A DNA stretch of 64,000 nucleotides. Origin: Moritella sp. F3 (lineage in GTDB: Bacteria > Pseudomonadota > Gammaproteobacteria > Enterobacterales > Moritellaceae). Positions 39,069-47,333 of the stretch are shown here, piece after piece. A program made the translations under genes and the position numbers. Below the pieces are notes generated by a model. That model worked only from the letters and a program-made list of their open reading frames with translations. It ran no database searches and was not told the origin of the DNA. Each line of letters begins with the position of its first letter. The stretch's first letter is position 1. The DNA is taken from the NCBI RefSeq assembly GCF_015082335.1, contig NZ_BLRL01000001.1, forward strand, positions 372,001-436,000, given 5' to 3'.

Positions 39069-39908
39069 TCAACGTCCACTAAAAATGTTTTCTATATGTG
39101 TTTGGCCAGCTTGCTTGCCAATCAAATAGCCTTTATTCAAGGCCGCTTTATTCATTGTTAATCTTTTAACACTAAATTCTTCGGGTGGCGCTATCACTCG
39201 AATGGTTAGGTCGCTCGGTGGATTTTTTATAAATTCGAGGGACTCGTTATAATTTGTTGCTCTTACCATCATCGACTTGGCGATATTAGGATGCTGAGAG
39301 AATAATTTTTTAACCAACCATGGATACTTAATCGTTTGTTTTTCATAACTAAGCGGATGAGAAAGGACGACGGTGATATCACGCGCACCCAGTCGATATG
39401 CTTTGCGAACGGGAATCGAGTCTGCAACACCTCCATCAGTATAGCAGCCGCCTGAAAAGCAAGGTGTGTCACGATAAGCAATCGGTAATGCTGTCGTGGC
39501 TTCTAACACATTAGCTAATGTATCAGGTTGAATGCGATGGTAATCAGCATCCCCTGTTTCTATATCCGTTACTGCGGCATACATCGGAATATTGCTAAAT
39601 AATTTATCATGATCAATCGGATACCGTTCCATTGACGATTCCCATAACCATTTAACATCAACCAAATTACCGCCTTTGGCAAACCGCACCGGATTAAAAA
39701 AGGCTTTATCTGTGGCCATCGTAGTGATCACATTGAAACTACGTTGTGGAGCATTCGCCAAATAACCAATTAAATTAGATGCACCCGCCGAGACACCAAT
39801 GGCAAAGTCATAAGGCAAATAGTGTTGTTCCATAAAAGCATCTAATACGCCGCTGGCAAAAATACCGCGCATACCACCACCCTCAACTATTATTGCTCTT
39901 TTTTGCAT
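39069..39908 (-). CDS. Patatin-like phospholipase
   Basis: A cytosolic-type protein of about 279 residues. EGGGMRGIF provides the oxyanion-hole Gly-rich loop (residues about 9-17), GVSAGAS the nucleophile Ser (GxSxG), and DGGVADSIP the catalytic Asp (DG motif), so the Ser-Asp dyad is intact. It resembles E. coli YjjU-type esterases. I begin at ATG 39908 with GGGGA 7 bases upstream, since the longer frame to 39959 precedes the motif with an unlikely extension. The substrate is unknown. Confidence 0.9.
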   Translation of the reverse strand: MQKRAIIVEGGGMRGIFASGVLDAFMEQHYLPYDFAIGVSAGASNLIGYLANAPQRSFNVITTMATDKAFFNPVRFAKGGNLVDVKWLWESSMERYPIDHDKLFSNIPMYAAVTDIETGDADYHRIQPDTLANVLEATTALPIAYRDTPCFSGGCYTDGGVADSIPVRKAYRLGARDITVVLSHPLSYEKQTIKYPWLVKKLFSQHPNIAKSMMVRATNYNESLEFIKNPPSDLTIRVIAPPEEFSVKRLTMNKAALNKGYLIGKQAGQTHIENIFSGR

Positions 39909-40047
39909 TGGCTTATCCCCTTTCAAATCAATATATAAAGAATATAGTGTTTTTACCATAAAGAAAAAGTGGTTAAACCGAAAAGAACAATAGTCAAAAA
40001 CTATTGAAAATATGATTACATACTAAATGATTAATTAAAGATACACC

Positions 40048-40066
40048 GCACCAACTTGGTGCTTTT
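40048..40066 (+). terminator. Terminator-like hairpin in the patatin-glgC gap
   Basis: GCACCAA and TTGGTGC form a perfect 7-bp stem with a one-base centre, followed by TTTTAG on the plus strand, about 150 bases before glgC. It may end a short leader or small RNA or act as an attenuator. The remainder of the 309-base gap (39909-40217) is AT-rich with no coding frame. Confidence 0.45.
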
Positions 40067-40217
40067 AGCATTAAATACCGCTTTACTATGGTGATAAAAC
40101 ATATACCCATTTATAAATACATTTAGCTTTCAAATAGTTAACATTTGGCCCAATTTTTGATATAAGTACAGCTTACAGACTCGTGACTTTTTAAATGAAT
40201 TAGGGAGTGATATAAAT

Positions 40218-41435
40218 ATGCAAGACACACTAACGGTCGTACTCGCAGGTGGAATGGGCGCACGTCTTTCGCCACTAACTGATAATAGAGCAAAACCAGC
40301 TGTGCCTTTCGGTGGCAAATACCGCATTATTGACTTTACCCTAACCAACTGCCTTCACTCTGGTTTAAGGCGCATTCTAGTACTGACTCAATATAAATCT
40401 CACTCACTGCAAAAACACTTACGTGATGGCTGGTCTATTTTTAATCCTGAACTCGGAGAATACGTAACAGTCGTCCCACCACAAATGCGTAAGGGAGACA
40501 AATGGTATAGCGGCACTGCGGATGCTATTTATCAGAACCTCTGGCTACTCTCACGCAGCGAAGCTAAATATGTTGTAGTGCTTTCAGGCGATCATATCTA
40601 TCGAATGGATTACGCGCCGATGCTAGAACGCCACAAAGAAAATGGCGCTGATTTAACGGTAGCCTGTATGGAAGTACCTATTGCTGAGGCGTCCAATTTC
40701 GGGGTGATGTCAACAGATGAAGCAAAGAAGATCATCGCATTTTCTGAAAAACCAGAACAGCCAACCCCCCTGCTCAATGATCCAGAAAAAAGCCTTGCCT
40801 CGATGGGTATCTATATTTTTACCACCGATGCATTAATCGATGCTTTAGAACAAGACGCCGATAATCCACTTTCCAATCATGATTTTGGTAAGGATATTAT
40901 TCCCAAATTGATTGATAAAGAGAAGGTTTATGCGCATAAATTTGCAGGCAGTTCAGGGCGAGTGTCTAAAGATGCTTACTGGCGTGACGTGGGCACGATT
41001 GATTCTTTATACCAAGCCAACATGGATCTGCTAAAGCATGTATCACCCATTGATTTATATCAGCGCGATTGGGCAGTCAGAACCTATGAACGTCAATTAC
41101 CACCAGCAAGAACAACGTCTTCAGAAACAGGTAATGAAGGTATTTTTATTAACTCGTTAATATCCAATGGCGTATTGATTACCGGAGGGTCGGTACAGAA
41201 CTCGGTACTTTCGGCCAATGTGAAAATTAATGATGCAGCGACGGTGTCTGCCAGCATCTTGTTTGATAATGTTGAGGTCGGTGAATATTGTCAATTGAAG
41301 AATTGTATTATCGACAAGCACGTTAAAATCCCGCCAAGAACGAACATCGGTATTAATGCAGCTGAAGACGCAGCTCGATTTACTATTTCAGAACAAGGTA
41401 TCGTCGTTGTTCCTACTTGTTATAAGTTCGAGTAA
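40218..41435 (+). CDS. glgC: Glucose-1-phosphate adenylyltransferase (ADP-glucose pyrophosphorylase)
   Basis: Makes ADP-glucose, the committed step of bacterial glycogen synthesis. The 405-residue protein opens with VVLAGGMGARLSPLTDNRAKPAVPFGGKYRIIDF (nucleotide-binding loop and Lys), followed by DHIYRMDY and FSEKPEQP, and ends in a left-handed beta-helix domain with isoleucine-rich turns such as NCIIDKHVKIP. Ribosome site GGAG lies upstream. It stands alone, without glgA, glgB or glgP nearby. Confidence 0.95.
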   Translation: MQDTLTVVLAGGMGARLSPLTDNRAKPAVPFGGKYRIIDFTLTNCLHSGLRRILVLTQYKSHSLQKHLRDGWSIFNPELGEYVTVVPPQMRKGDKWYSGTADAIYQNLWLLSRSEAKYVVVLSGDHIYRMDYAPMLERHKENGADLTVACMEVPIAEASNFGVMSTDEAKKIIAFSEKPEQPTPLLNDPEKSLASMGIYIFTTDALIDALEQDADNPLSNHDFGKDIIPKLIDKEKVYAHKFAGSSGRVSKDAYWRDVGTIDSLYQANMDLLKHVSPIDLYQRDWAVRTYERQLPPARTTSSETGNEGIFINSLISNGVLITGGSVQNSVLSANVKINDAATVSASILFDNVEVGEYCQLKNCIIDKHVKIPPRTNIGINAAEDAARFTISEQGIVVVPTCYKFE

Positions 41436-41484
41436 ATAACTTATTATCAGTTCGCGTAGAGCTAAAGGTTAGCGTTTAATAAAG

Positions 41485-42516
41485 CTATTCTTTGGCTTTC
41501 AATGCGTTAGTAAACTCAGGCAATACATCAAACAAATCTGCGACTAGCCCATAGTCTGCTACATCGAATATGGGCGCGTCAGGATCACGATTAATAGCAA
41601 CAATAACCTTGCTCCCCGTGATCCCGGCGATGTGTTGAATGGCGCCAGAAATACCCACCGCAATATACAGATCTGGAGCCACAATCTTACCAGTTTGTCC
41701 AACCTGTAAATCATTAGCAACAAATCCAGCATCGACGGCAGCACGACTGGCCCCCACAGCCGCATTTAGCTGATCGGCCAAACTATCCAACAATACAAAA
41801 TTATCTGCATTTTGCAGGCCTCTACCACCAGCAATGACCACTTTAGCCGTGGTTAATTCCGGCCGTGATGATTGGGTTAACTCCGCGCTAATAAACTCAG
41901 TTTTACCATAATCCGCTTGCACAGCTAATTCAACAACAGGTACTTGCTTAGCATCATCTAACGACGAAGTGTTTAATGGGACAGGTTCGAACGCGCTGCT
42001 ACGTACAGTGATAACTTGAATTGAATCACTCGATTGTACTGTGGCAATCGCATTACCAGCATAGATAGGTCGTTTAAAAATATCCGCTGATTCTACGCTG
42101 ATTATATCGGAGATCTGGGCAACATCTAATAAAGCCGCGATCCTCGGTTGATAGTCCTTACCGGTTGTGCTGGCAGAGGTCATAATATGACTATAGTGAC
42201 TTTGAAATGGGGCTTGCTTGGCATCTTGAATTTGCTTGAGTTCTTGATTTGTACCTTCAACGAGCGATACCACTAACGAGGCTATATTCTCTGCTAACGA
42301 ATATTGATATAGAGGAGCATCGGTAATTAATATTTTGCTTAATCCCGCGATGCCCTGTGCCATATCCACAACAGCCTGGCAGTCGTGCCCAATGATAAGT
42401 AAATGTAATTCGCTATCACCGTCATAGGTCGCTATCTCAGCCGCCGCTGTTAGCACGCTTAACGTAGCGGCTTGCAATATATTGTTATTATGCTCTGCTA
42501 CTATCAATATCGCCAT
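41485..42516 (-). CDS. etfA: Electron transfer flavoprotein alpha subunit
   Basis: A 343-residue ETF alpha subunit. The N-terminal domain (about 1-200) is followed by the C-terminal FAD domain with [15 protein letters not shown], the adenine-binding signature [52 protein letters not shown] complete the FAD site. It begins directly after the etfB stop (TAAATG). It is likely the electron acceptor for the isovaleryl-CoA dehydrogenase and other acyl-CoA dehydrogenases; ETF-ubiquinone oxidoreductase is not in the window. Confidence 0.95.
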   Translation of the reverse strand: MAILIVAEHNNNILQAATLSVLTAAAEIATYDGDSELHLLIIGHDCQAVVDMAQGIAGLSKILITDAPLYQYSLAENIASLVVSLVEGTNQELKQIQDAKQAPFQSHYSHIMTSASTTGKDYQPRIAALLDVAQISDIISVESADIFKRPIYAGNAIATVQSSDSIQVITVRSSAFEPVPLNTSSLDDAKQVPVVELAVQADYGKTEFISAELTQSSRPELTTAKVVIAGGRGLQNADNFVLLDSLADQLNAAVGASRAAVDAGFVANDLQVGQTGKIVAPDLYIAVGISGAIQHIAGITGSKVIVAINRDPDAPIFDVADYGLVADLFDVLPEFTNALKAKE

Positions 42517-43266
42517 TTAGATCACCTTTGCCTGTTGTAGTTTATCGACCAGTTCAGCAACATCAGCCACTTTAACCCCCGCTTGACGCACAGGTGGCGG
42601 CTCGACTTTTAGCATGGTTAGTCGCGGTGATAAACTAAACTTCATCGCCTCAGGAGAAGTGACAGTGATCACTTTACGCTTGGCTTTCATGATATTCGGT
42701 AGCGAGGCATAACGTGGGGTATTTAAGCGTAAGTCAACAGTCACAACGGCCGGTAAGCTTAAAGCTAATGTGACTAATCCCCCGTCGACTTCACGGGTTA
42801 CTTTAATTTTATTTGGCACAGTGAACACAATATCAGAAGCAAAAGTACCTTGCGGCATACCAGTCAGCGCCGCTAACATTTGCCCTGTTTGATTATTGTC
42901 TGTATCAATCGCTTGCTTACCGAGTAATACTAAATCGGGTAGTTCTTCTTGCACTATTTTATGCAATAACTTTGCTACATCAAGCGACTGCACTTCTTCA
43001 TCAATTCTAATCAGGATTGCACGGTCAGCGCCTAAAGCTAATCCCGCACGCAACTGCACTTCAGCCTCTTTTGCGCCAATACAGACTAAGACAACTTCAT
43101 CGGCAGAGCCTTGTTCTTTAAAGCGTATAGCTTGCTCAATCGCAATTTCACAGAATGGATTAATGGCCATTTTGACATTCGCTGTTTCAATACCTGTTTT
43201 GTCAGTGTTCACCCTGACATTTACCGTGTGGTCAACAACCCGCTTCACTGCGACTAATATTTTCAT
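42517..43266 (-). CDS. etfB: Electron transfer flavoprotein beta subunit
   Basis: A 249-residue ETF beta subunit with MKILVAVKRVVDHTVNVRV, NPFCEIAIEQAIRFKE and LLGKQAIDTDNNQTGQMLAALTG, the AMP-binding region typical of housekeeping ETF, and the C-terminal recognition loop that docks dehydrogenases. It is translated first, coupled to etfA. No nif- or bifurcation-type features are visible. Confidence 0.95.
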   Translation of the reverse strand: MKILVAVKRVVDHTVNVRVNTDKTGIETANVKMAINPFCEIAIEQAIRFKEQGSADEVVLVCIGAKEAEVQLRAGLALGADRAILIRIDEEVQSLDVAKLLHKIVQEELPDLVLLGKQAIDTDNNQTGQMLAALTGMPQGTFASDIVFTVPNKIKVTREVDGGLVTLALSLPAVVTVDLRLNTPRYASLPNIMKAKRKVITVTSPEAMKFSLSPRLTMLKVEPPPVRQAGVKVADVAELVDKLQQAKVI

Positions 43267-43484
43267 AGCATCCCCAAGACATACTTGTATTTATTCAATC
43301 AAGTGGTTATGCATTAAGAATAGTGGTGTTATGAGGTATGGCAAATTTGAAGAATGATAATTAAGCAGCAAAGATTAAACCACAGCAAGGCTTTAAATCA
43401 TCACTTATAATCTGTAAAGTACCCAGCATATTATAACGACTGACTTAGCTCCCTCTGAGCAAGTAGCAACAAAGAGTATATAAG

Positions 43485-43733
43485 ATGAACAACGAACATG
43501 ATGCTATCGATACGCTAGCAGAGCTAGAGAGTTTCCTATTAAGCGTTGAAAACGGAGGTTTAGGCCTGCAAGGCGTTGCTGGCGTAGGCATGGCAACAAA
43601 CACCAAAGACGGTCGCCATTTTGTTGCTGTATTTGATGATAACCAGAGCCTGCTATTAGCACGTTACGTCACTGACGAAATTTACGAAAACGGTAAAGAA
43701 ATGGTACGTAACGGTGTACAAACAAAACACTAA
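43485..43733 (+). CDS. Conserved-looking small protein, 82 residues, unknown
   Basis: A soluble acidic protein: an N-terminal helix (DAIDTLAELESFLLSVENGG), a Gly-rich turn, then strands ending VAVFDDNQSLLLARYVTDE. It shows no signal peptide or known motif. A GAG-type ribosome site precedes the ATG, and two hairpins follow. Lack of frame disturbance and good codon use suggest a real gene. It stands alone between the etf operon and a LysR gene. Confidence 0.7.
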   Translation: MNNEHDAIDTLAELESFLLSVENGGLGLQGVAGVGMATNTKDGRHFVAVFDDNQSLLLARYVTDEIYENGKEMVRNGVQTKH

Positions 43734-43752
43734 CAGCGCGTCATTCAATAGA

Positions 43753-43811
43753 TAGCTATTCAACGTAATAGCTAATAACAGGGGATGGTCGATTCACTCA
43801 TACCCTGTTAT
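43753..43811. terminator. Two back-to-back hairpins between small gene and lysR
   Basis: TAGCTATT and AATAGCTA (8-bp arms, 43753-43774) are followed at once by ATAACAGGG and CCCTGTTAT (9-bp arms, 43775-43811). The second can end the small gene's transcript, though its T run is short. The first could serve as a LysR-type operator for the following gene, as it lies about 75-95 bases before that start. Confidence 0.5.
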
Positions 43812-43846
43812 CCTTTCTGCAATACCAACTTTCAAACAGCGAACCT

Positions 43847-44719
43847 ATGAATTCACTACATCTAAAAGCACTGCTCCTCGCTATTGAAACGGGATCTATT
43901 TCTGCCGCTGCACGTAAGCTTGGTAAAAAACAGCCACAAGTGAGTCAGTGGATCTCCGATCTCGAAATTGATCTTGGTGTGAGCTTTTTTGACCGTTCGG
44001 GCAATAAAACCGCCTTAAGTAAAGCCGGTGAACGTTTGTTGCCTAGCCTGACGCATACACTTAGTCAACTGGATAGATTAGTACAAAGTGCTGACATGAT
44101 CGCGCAAGGTGCACCAACCGTACTGACTATAGGTATAGAAAACTATATTCCTGAGCAGACCTTTACACAACCGTTAGCCTTAACACTGGATATACCGAAT
44201 TTAAGTGTCGAAGTATATCGTGATGAGATTGAGCAATTAACGAAAGATTTACGTGACGGCAATGTCGATATCATCATTACCCATGAATCAGACACACTGC
44301 ACCACCAGCAGTTTGAATATTGCCGATTGGGACATTATCAAGACGTATTAGCATCGAGTCCGACTCACCCACTTGCCACATTACCCATAGTCACGACCAG
44401 TGATTTAAGCCAATACCGAGAACTGACCTTAGGCGAAATGAATGAACACAGCGAAGGGTTCAGCCCAAGTTATGCCATGTTCTCAGACATTCAGCCATTG
44501 ATTGCAATGTTAAAACTCAATAAAGGTTTTGCATTTTTACCCAATGAATATGTCAGTCATGAGATCAAAAACAACCAACTCGTTAAGTTAAACAGTGACT
44601 TTGAACCTGCTAGTATTATACGACGAGTGGAGTTATGTTGGCGAAATGGCTTAACGCTATCTGAACAAGGTAATCAGGTGATATCTGCCTTTAAAGACAA
44701 ACACCAACTGACCTTATAG
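43847..44719 (+). CDS. LysR-family transcriptional regulator
   Basis: A 290-residue LTTR. Residues 1-60 form the winged helix-turn-helix (LLAIETGSISAAARKLGKKQ, then VSQWISDLEIDLGVSFFDRS), followed by the linker helix and two-lobe effector domain from about residue 90. The convergent amidohydrolase ends 23 bases beyond its stop. Target genes are not evident: the neighbour upstream is the 82-residue protein with palindromic sequence between. Family is certain, ligand unknown. Confidence 0.92.
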   Translation: MNSLHLKALLLAIETGSISAAARKLGKKQPQVSQWISDLEIDLGVSFFDRSGNKTALSKAGERLLPSLTHTLSQLDRLVQSADMIAQGAPTVLTIGIENYIPEQTFTQPLALTLDIPNLSVEVYRDEIEQLTKDLRDGNVDIIITHESDTLHHQQFEYCRLGHYQDVLASSPTHPLATLPIVTTSDLSQYRELTLGEMNEHSEGFSPSYAMFSDIQPLIAMLKLNKGFAFLPNEYVSHEIKNNQLVKLNSDFEPASIIRRVELCWRNGLTLSEQGNQVISAFKDKHQLTL

Positions 44720-44742
44720 CGAATTTGTTAAAAAGGAGTCAA

Positions 44743-46431
44743 CTATTCCTCTGCATCAAAAACGATATTACCTTGCAACACGGTCATCAATATTTCTGTT
44801 TTCGCGATAGCCTTAGGCGTCAATCCCGTAATATCTTGTTCCAAAATAGCGAAGTCAGCCGATTTCCCCACCGTAATCGACCCCGTAATATCACTAATAC
44901 CCAAGCTATCGGCGGCATTTATCGTGTAAGCATCAATGGCAGCATAGACATCAGGTAACCCTGTTGCCCCCATTTTCAAGCTATTGGCGATACCGACTAA
45001 CGGATTTATATCATGCACATTCCAATCACTGCTTAAGGTGACATTAGCCCCTGTATCAAAGATAGGTTTAAGGTTCATCATCGAATGTGTACGCTCTTTG
45101 CCTAAAAATGCTTCAGCCCACTGGTGATCATGCTTCGCCACATAGTCAGACCCAACTTGGAAGTCAGCTGTTACATCCAGTTTTTCAAAACGACTGACGT
45201 CTTCAGCGTTAACCAGTTCAACATGGGTTAACGTGTACGGTTTTTTAGACCCCTGATCTCGGGCATATTCAATCGCATTTAATGACTCCCGCACGGCACC
45301 ATCACCAATAGCATGAATATGGGCGCTATAACCCAGCTTATCTAACGCCGCTAACCAGCCTTGCATCTGCTTTGGTTCAATGTAATTAATGCCGAACGGT
45401 TCGTCTGGAATGTAAGTATCATCGTACGGAGCCAGTATTTTTGCCGTGCCATTAATGAAAATACCATCACTGTACATCTTCACTTGATCCACCAGCAACA
45501 AGCTTGACTTATCACTTGATTGAATGGTTTTTAAAAATGCTAACTGTGGCGGCATTGAGTCAGCCGGATAGATCCACGGACGCAGTGATACGCGCGCGGT
45601 TAAATCACCGTCTTTTTCTGCTTGCTTCCATACGTCATACCAACCACGTTTCCAATAAAGTCGACCGTCACCAATCGTGGTAATTCCATGAGCAGCCGCT
45701 TCTTCAAGCCCATTCATTAAGCCATCATAGCTTTGGTTAAATTGGTTTTCTAAACTGTTCCATGCCATTTCCATGATAATGTCACCCGCATTATCAAACA
45801 GGATGCCATTGAGCTCACCAGTCTCTTCGTCTTTGAGTATCTTGCCACCTTGTGGTTCAGGAGAGTGTTTAGTGATACCAGCCAGTTTTAACGCCGCAGA
45901 GTTCACCCACATCGAGTGTGACGTTTGTTCCATTAGCACAACAGGTTGTGTTGGGAATATACGGTCTATCACTTGCAATGGCGTATAACGATTATCTTCA
46001 GCTAGTATCGCATCAAGTGAAAAACCATATCCCATTAACCAGCCGCCAGGCTTAGCGTTTGCACTGCACGTTTTTAAATAAGGTATCTGTTCTTCAAGGG
46101 ATGCATCCATATCCAGCTCACAGTTACCGCCAGCTTCAGATGCAGCTTCGAAGACATGATTGTGGTTATCAATGAATCCGGGCATGACAACAGCTTGTTC
46201 AAGATCGATGACTTCAGTTTTGTTAGTGCGGTAGGTATTAACATCCGCAGCGTTACCAACAAATAGGATATTGCCATCACGTACTGCAATTGCATTGGCA
46301 TTATCGTAACCGTAAATTTTAGCGTTGGTGAAGATCATATCAGCAGGCTTGTCGTGATCTTTCTCTGCTGCCAATGTGTAAGGGCTCATTATTAAACTCG
46401 CTATTATTGCTAAGGGGTAGATTTTATTCAT
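44743..46431 (-). CDS. Secreted YtcJ-like metal-dependent amidohydrolase
   Basis: A protein of about 562 residues with an N-terminal signal peptide (MNKIYPLAIIASLIMSPYTLAAE), placing it in the periplasm. The amidohydrolase-3 domain has metal-binding GFIDNHNHVFEA near residue 90, the central HIHAIGDGAV, the later SDWNVHDINP Asp, and the C-terminal beta-sandwich SITVGKSADFAILEQDI. Family members hydrolyse amides or act as imidazolonepropionase-like enzymes; the substrate is not determinable. I moved the start from 46446, because AAAGGA lies within those first codons; the second of the tandem ATGs has 6-base spacing. It is convergent with lysR. Confidence 0.88.
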   Translation of the reverse strand: MNKIYPLAIIASLIMSPYTLAAEKDHDKPADMIFTNAKIYGYDNANAIAVRDGNILFVGNAADVNTYRTNKTEVIDLEQAVVMPGFIDNHNHVFEAASEAGGNCELDMDASLEEQIPYLKTCSANAKPGGWLMGYGFSLDAILAEDNRYTPLQVIDRIFPTQPVVLMEQTSHSMWVNSAALKLAGITKHSPEPQGGKILKDEETGELNGILFDNAGDIIMEMAWNSLENQFNQSYDGLMNGLEEAAAHGITTIGDGRLYWKRGWYDVWKQAEKDGDLTARVSLRPWIYPADSMPPQLAFLKTIQSSDKSSLLLVDQVKMYSDGIFINGTAKILAPYDDTYIPDEPFGINYIEPKQMQGWLAALDKLGYSAHIHAIGDGAVRESLNAIEYARDQGSKKPYTLTHVELVNAEDVSRFEKLDVTADFQVGSDYVAKHDHQWAEAFLGKERTHSMMNLKPIFDTGANVTLSSDWNVHDINPLVGIANSLKMGATGLPDVYAAIDAYTINAADSLGISDITGSITVGKSADFAILEQDITGLTPKAIAKTEILMTVLQGNIVFDAEE

Positions 46432-46582
46432 CATTTTTCCTTTCATGCCCTATTGTTTTTCATAGTATAGAAAATTTGTATGGGCTGTGGGTGCGTTGTG
46501 ATGAATAAAGTCTACGGCAGCGAAAAAATAAAAGAAAAGTAGTGAGTATAAGGATTTTGGGATGGTCGATAGTCACTAATGA

Positions 46583-47185
46583 CTACTCACCAACTAACAG
46601 CGCTACCCGTTTTTGTAAACTCGGGATCACCTCTTGTTCAAACCAAGGATTTTTCTTCAACCAAATATTGTTACGTGGACTAGGATGCGGCAGCGGTAAT
46701 CGTACTGGCCAATTTTTTTGCCAATAGTCTTGCCAATGCCTCACAGTTTCAGTGAGGTTTTTCTGCTTTACCTCACCCATATGCCATTTCTGCGCATAAA
46801 TACCAATCACCAATATCAACTCAATATTCGGCATCGCGGCTAATATTTCCGCTCTCCATGTTCGAGCGCATTCGGGTCTTGGTGGCAGGTCGCCCGACTT
46901 CCCCGTTCCGGGATAACAAAATCCCATTGGCAAAATGGCTATTTTACTCGCGTCATAAAATATGTCTTTATCAATACCCATCCATTGGCGTAAACGATCA
47001 CCACTTGGGTCGGTAAACGGTATACCAGATTTATGCACGCGAATACCTGGTGCCTGCCCTGCAATCAGTATTTTAGCTTGGTCATCCACTTGTAATACAG
47101 GCCTAGCTCCCAACGGAAGGTCAGGTTCACACAAGGTACATTTTCGTACATCAGAAACGATTGTATCAAGCATACTATTTTTCAA
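46583..47185 (-). CDS. Uracil-DNA glycosylase superfamily protein
   Basis: A 200-residue single-domain protein. Motif 1 GQAPGIRVHKSGIPFTDPSG supplies the catalytic pocket and motif 3 LPLPHPSPRN the DNA-intercalating loop. Cysteines in KCTLCEPDLP and a single Cys later (PECARTW) could resemble a partial iron-sulfur site, but the four-Cys pattern of family 4 enzymes is not complete, so repair activity is not certain. It belongs to the group of small UDG-like proteins found next to nothing specific. The start is TTG with AGGA 9 bases upstream; the ATG four codons later is less well placed. Confidence 0.85.
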   Translation of the reverse strand: MKNSMLDTIVSDVRKCTLCEPDLPLGARPVLQVDDQAKILIAGQAPGIRVHKSGIPFTDPSGDRLRQWMGIDKDIFYDASKIAILPMGFCYPGTGKSGDLPPRPECARTWRAEILAAMPNIELILVIGIYAQKWHMGEVKQKNLTETVRHWQDYWQKNWPVRLPLPHPSPRNNIWLKKNPWFEQEVIPSLQKRVALLVGE

Positions 47186-47333
47186 ACTGTCATTTCCTCA
47201 TACGTTTATTTAAGAATAGTAACTTTGTGTTATCTCTTTGTAATTACTTATAAATTCGTTACTATTTATTATAATTAGATTAGTATTTTACGCTACTCCG
47301 TATAACAATAAAATTAATCTGGATAAAAACCGT

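Noticed and set aside
46542..46590. GTGAGTA/TACTCAC plus inner TAGTCA/TGACTA repeats after the uracil-DNA glycosylase homologue
   Set aside because: They could form a weak stem at the gene end but have no T run, so I did not call a terminator.
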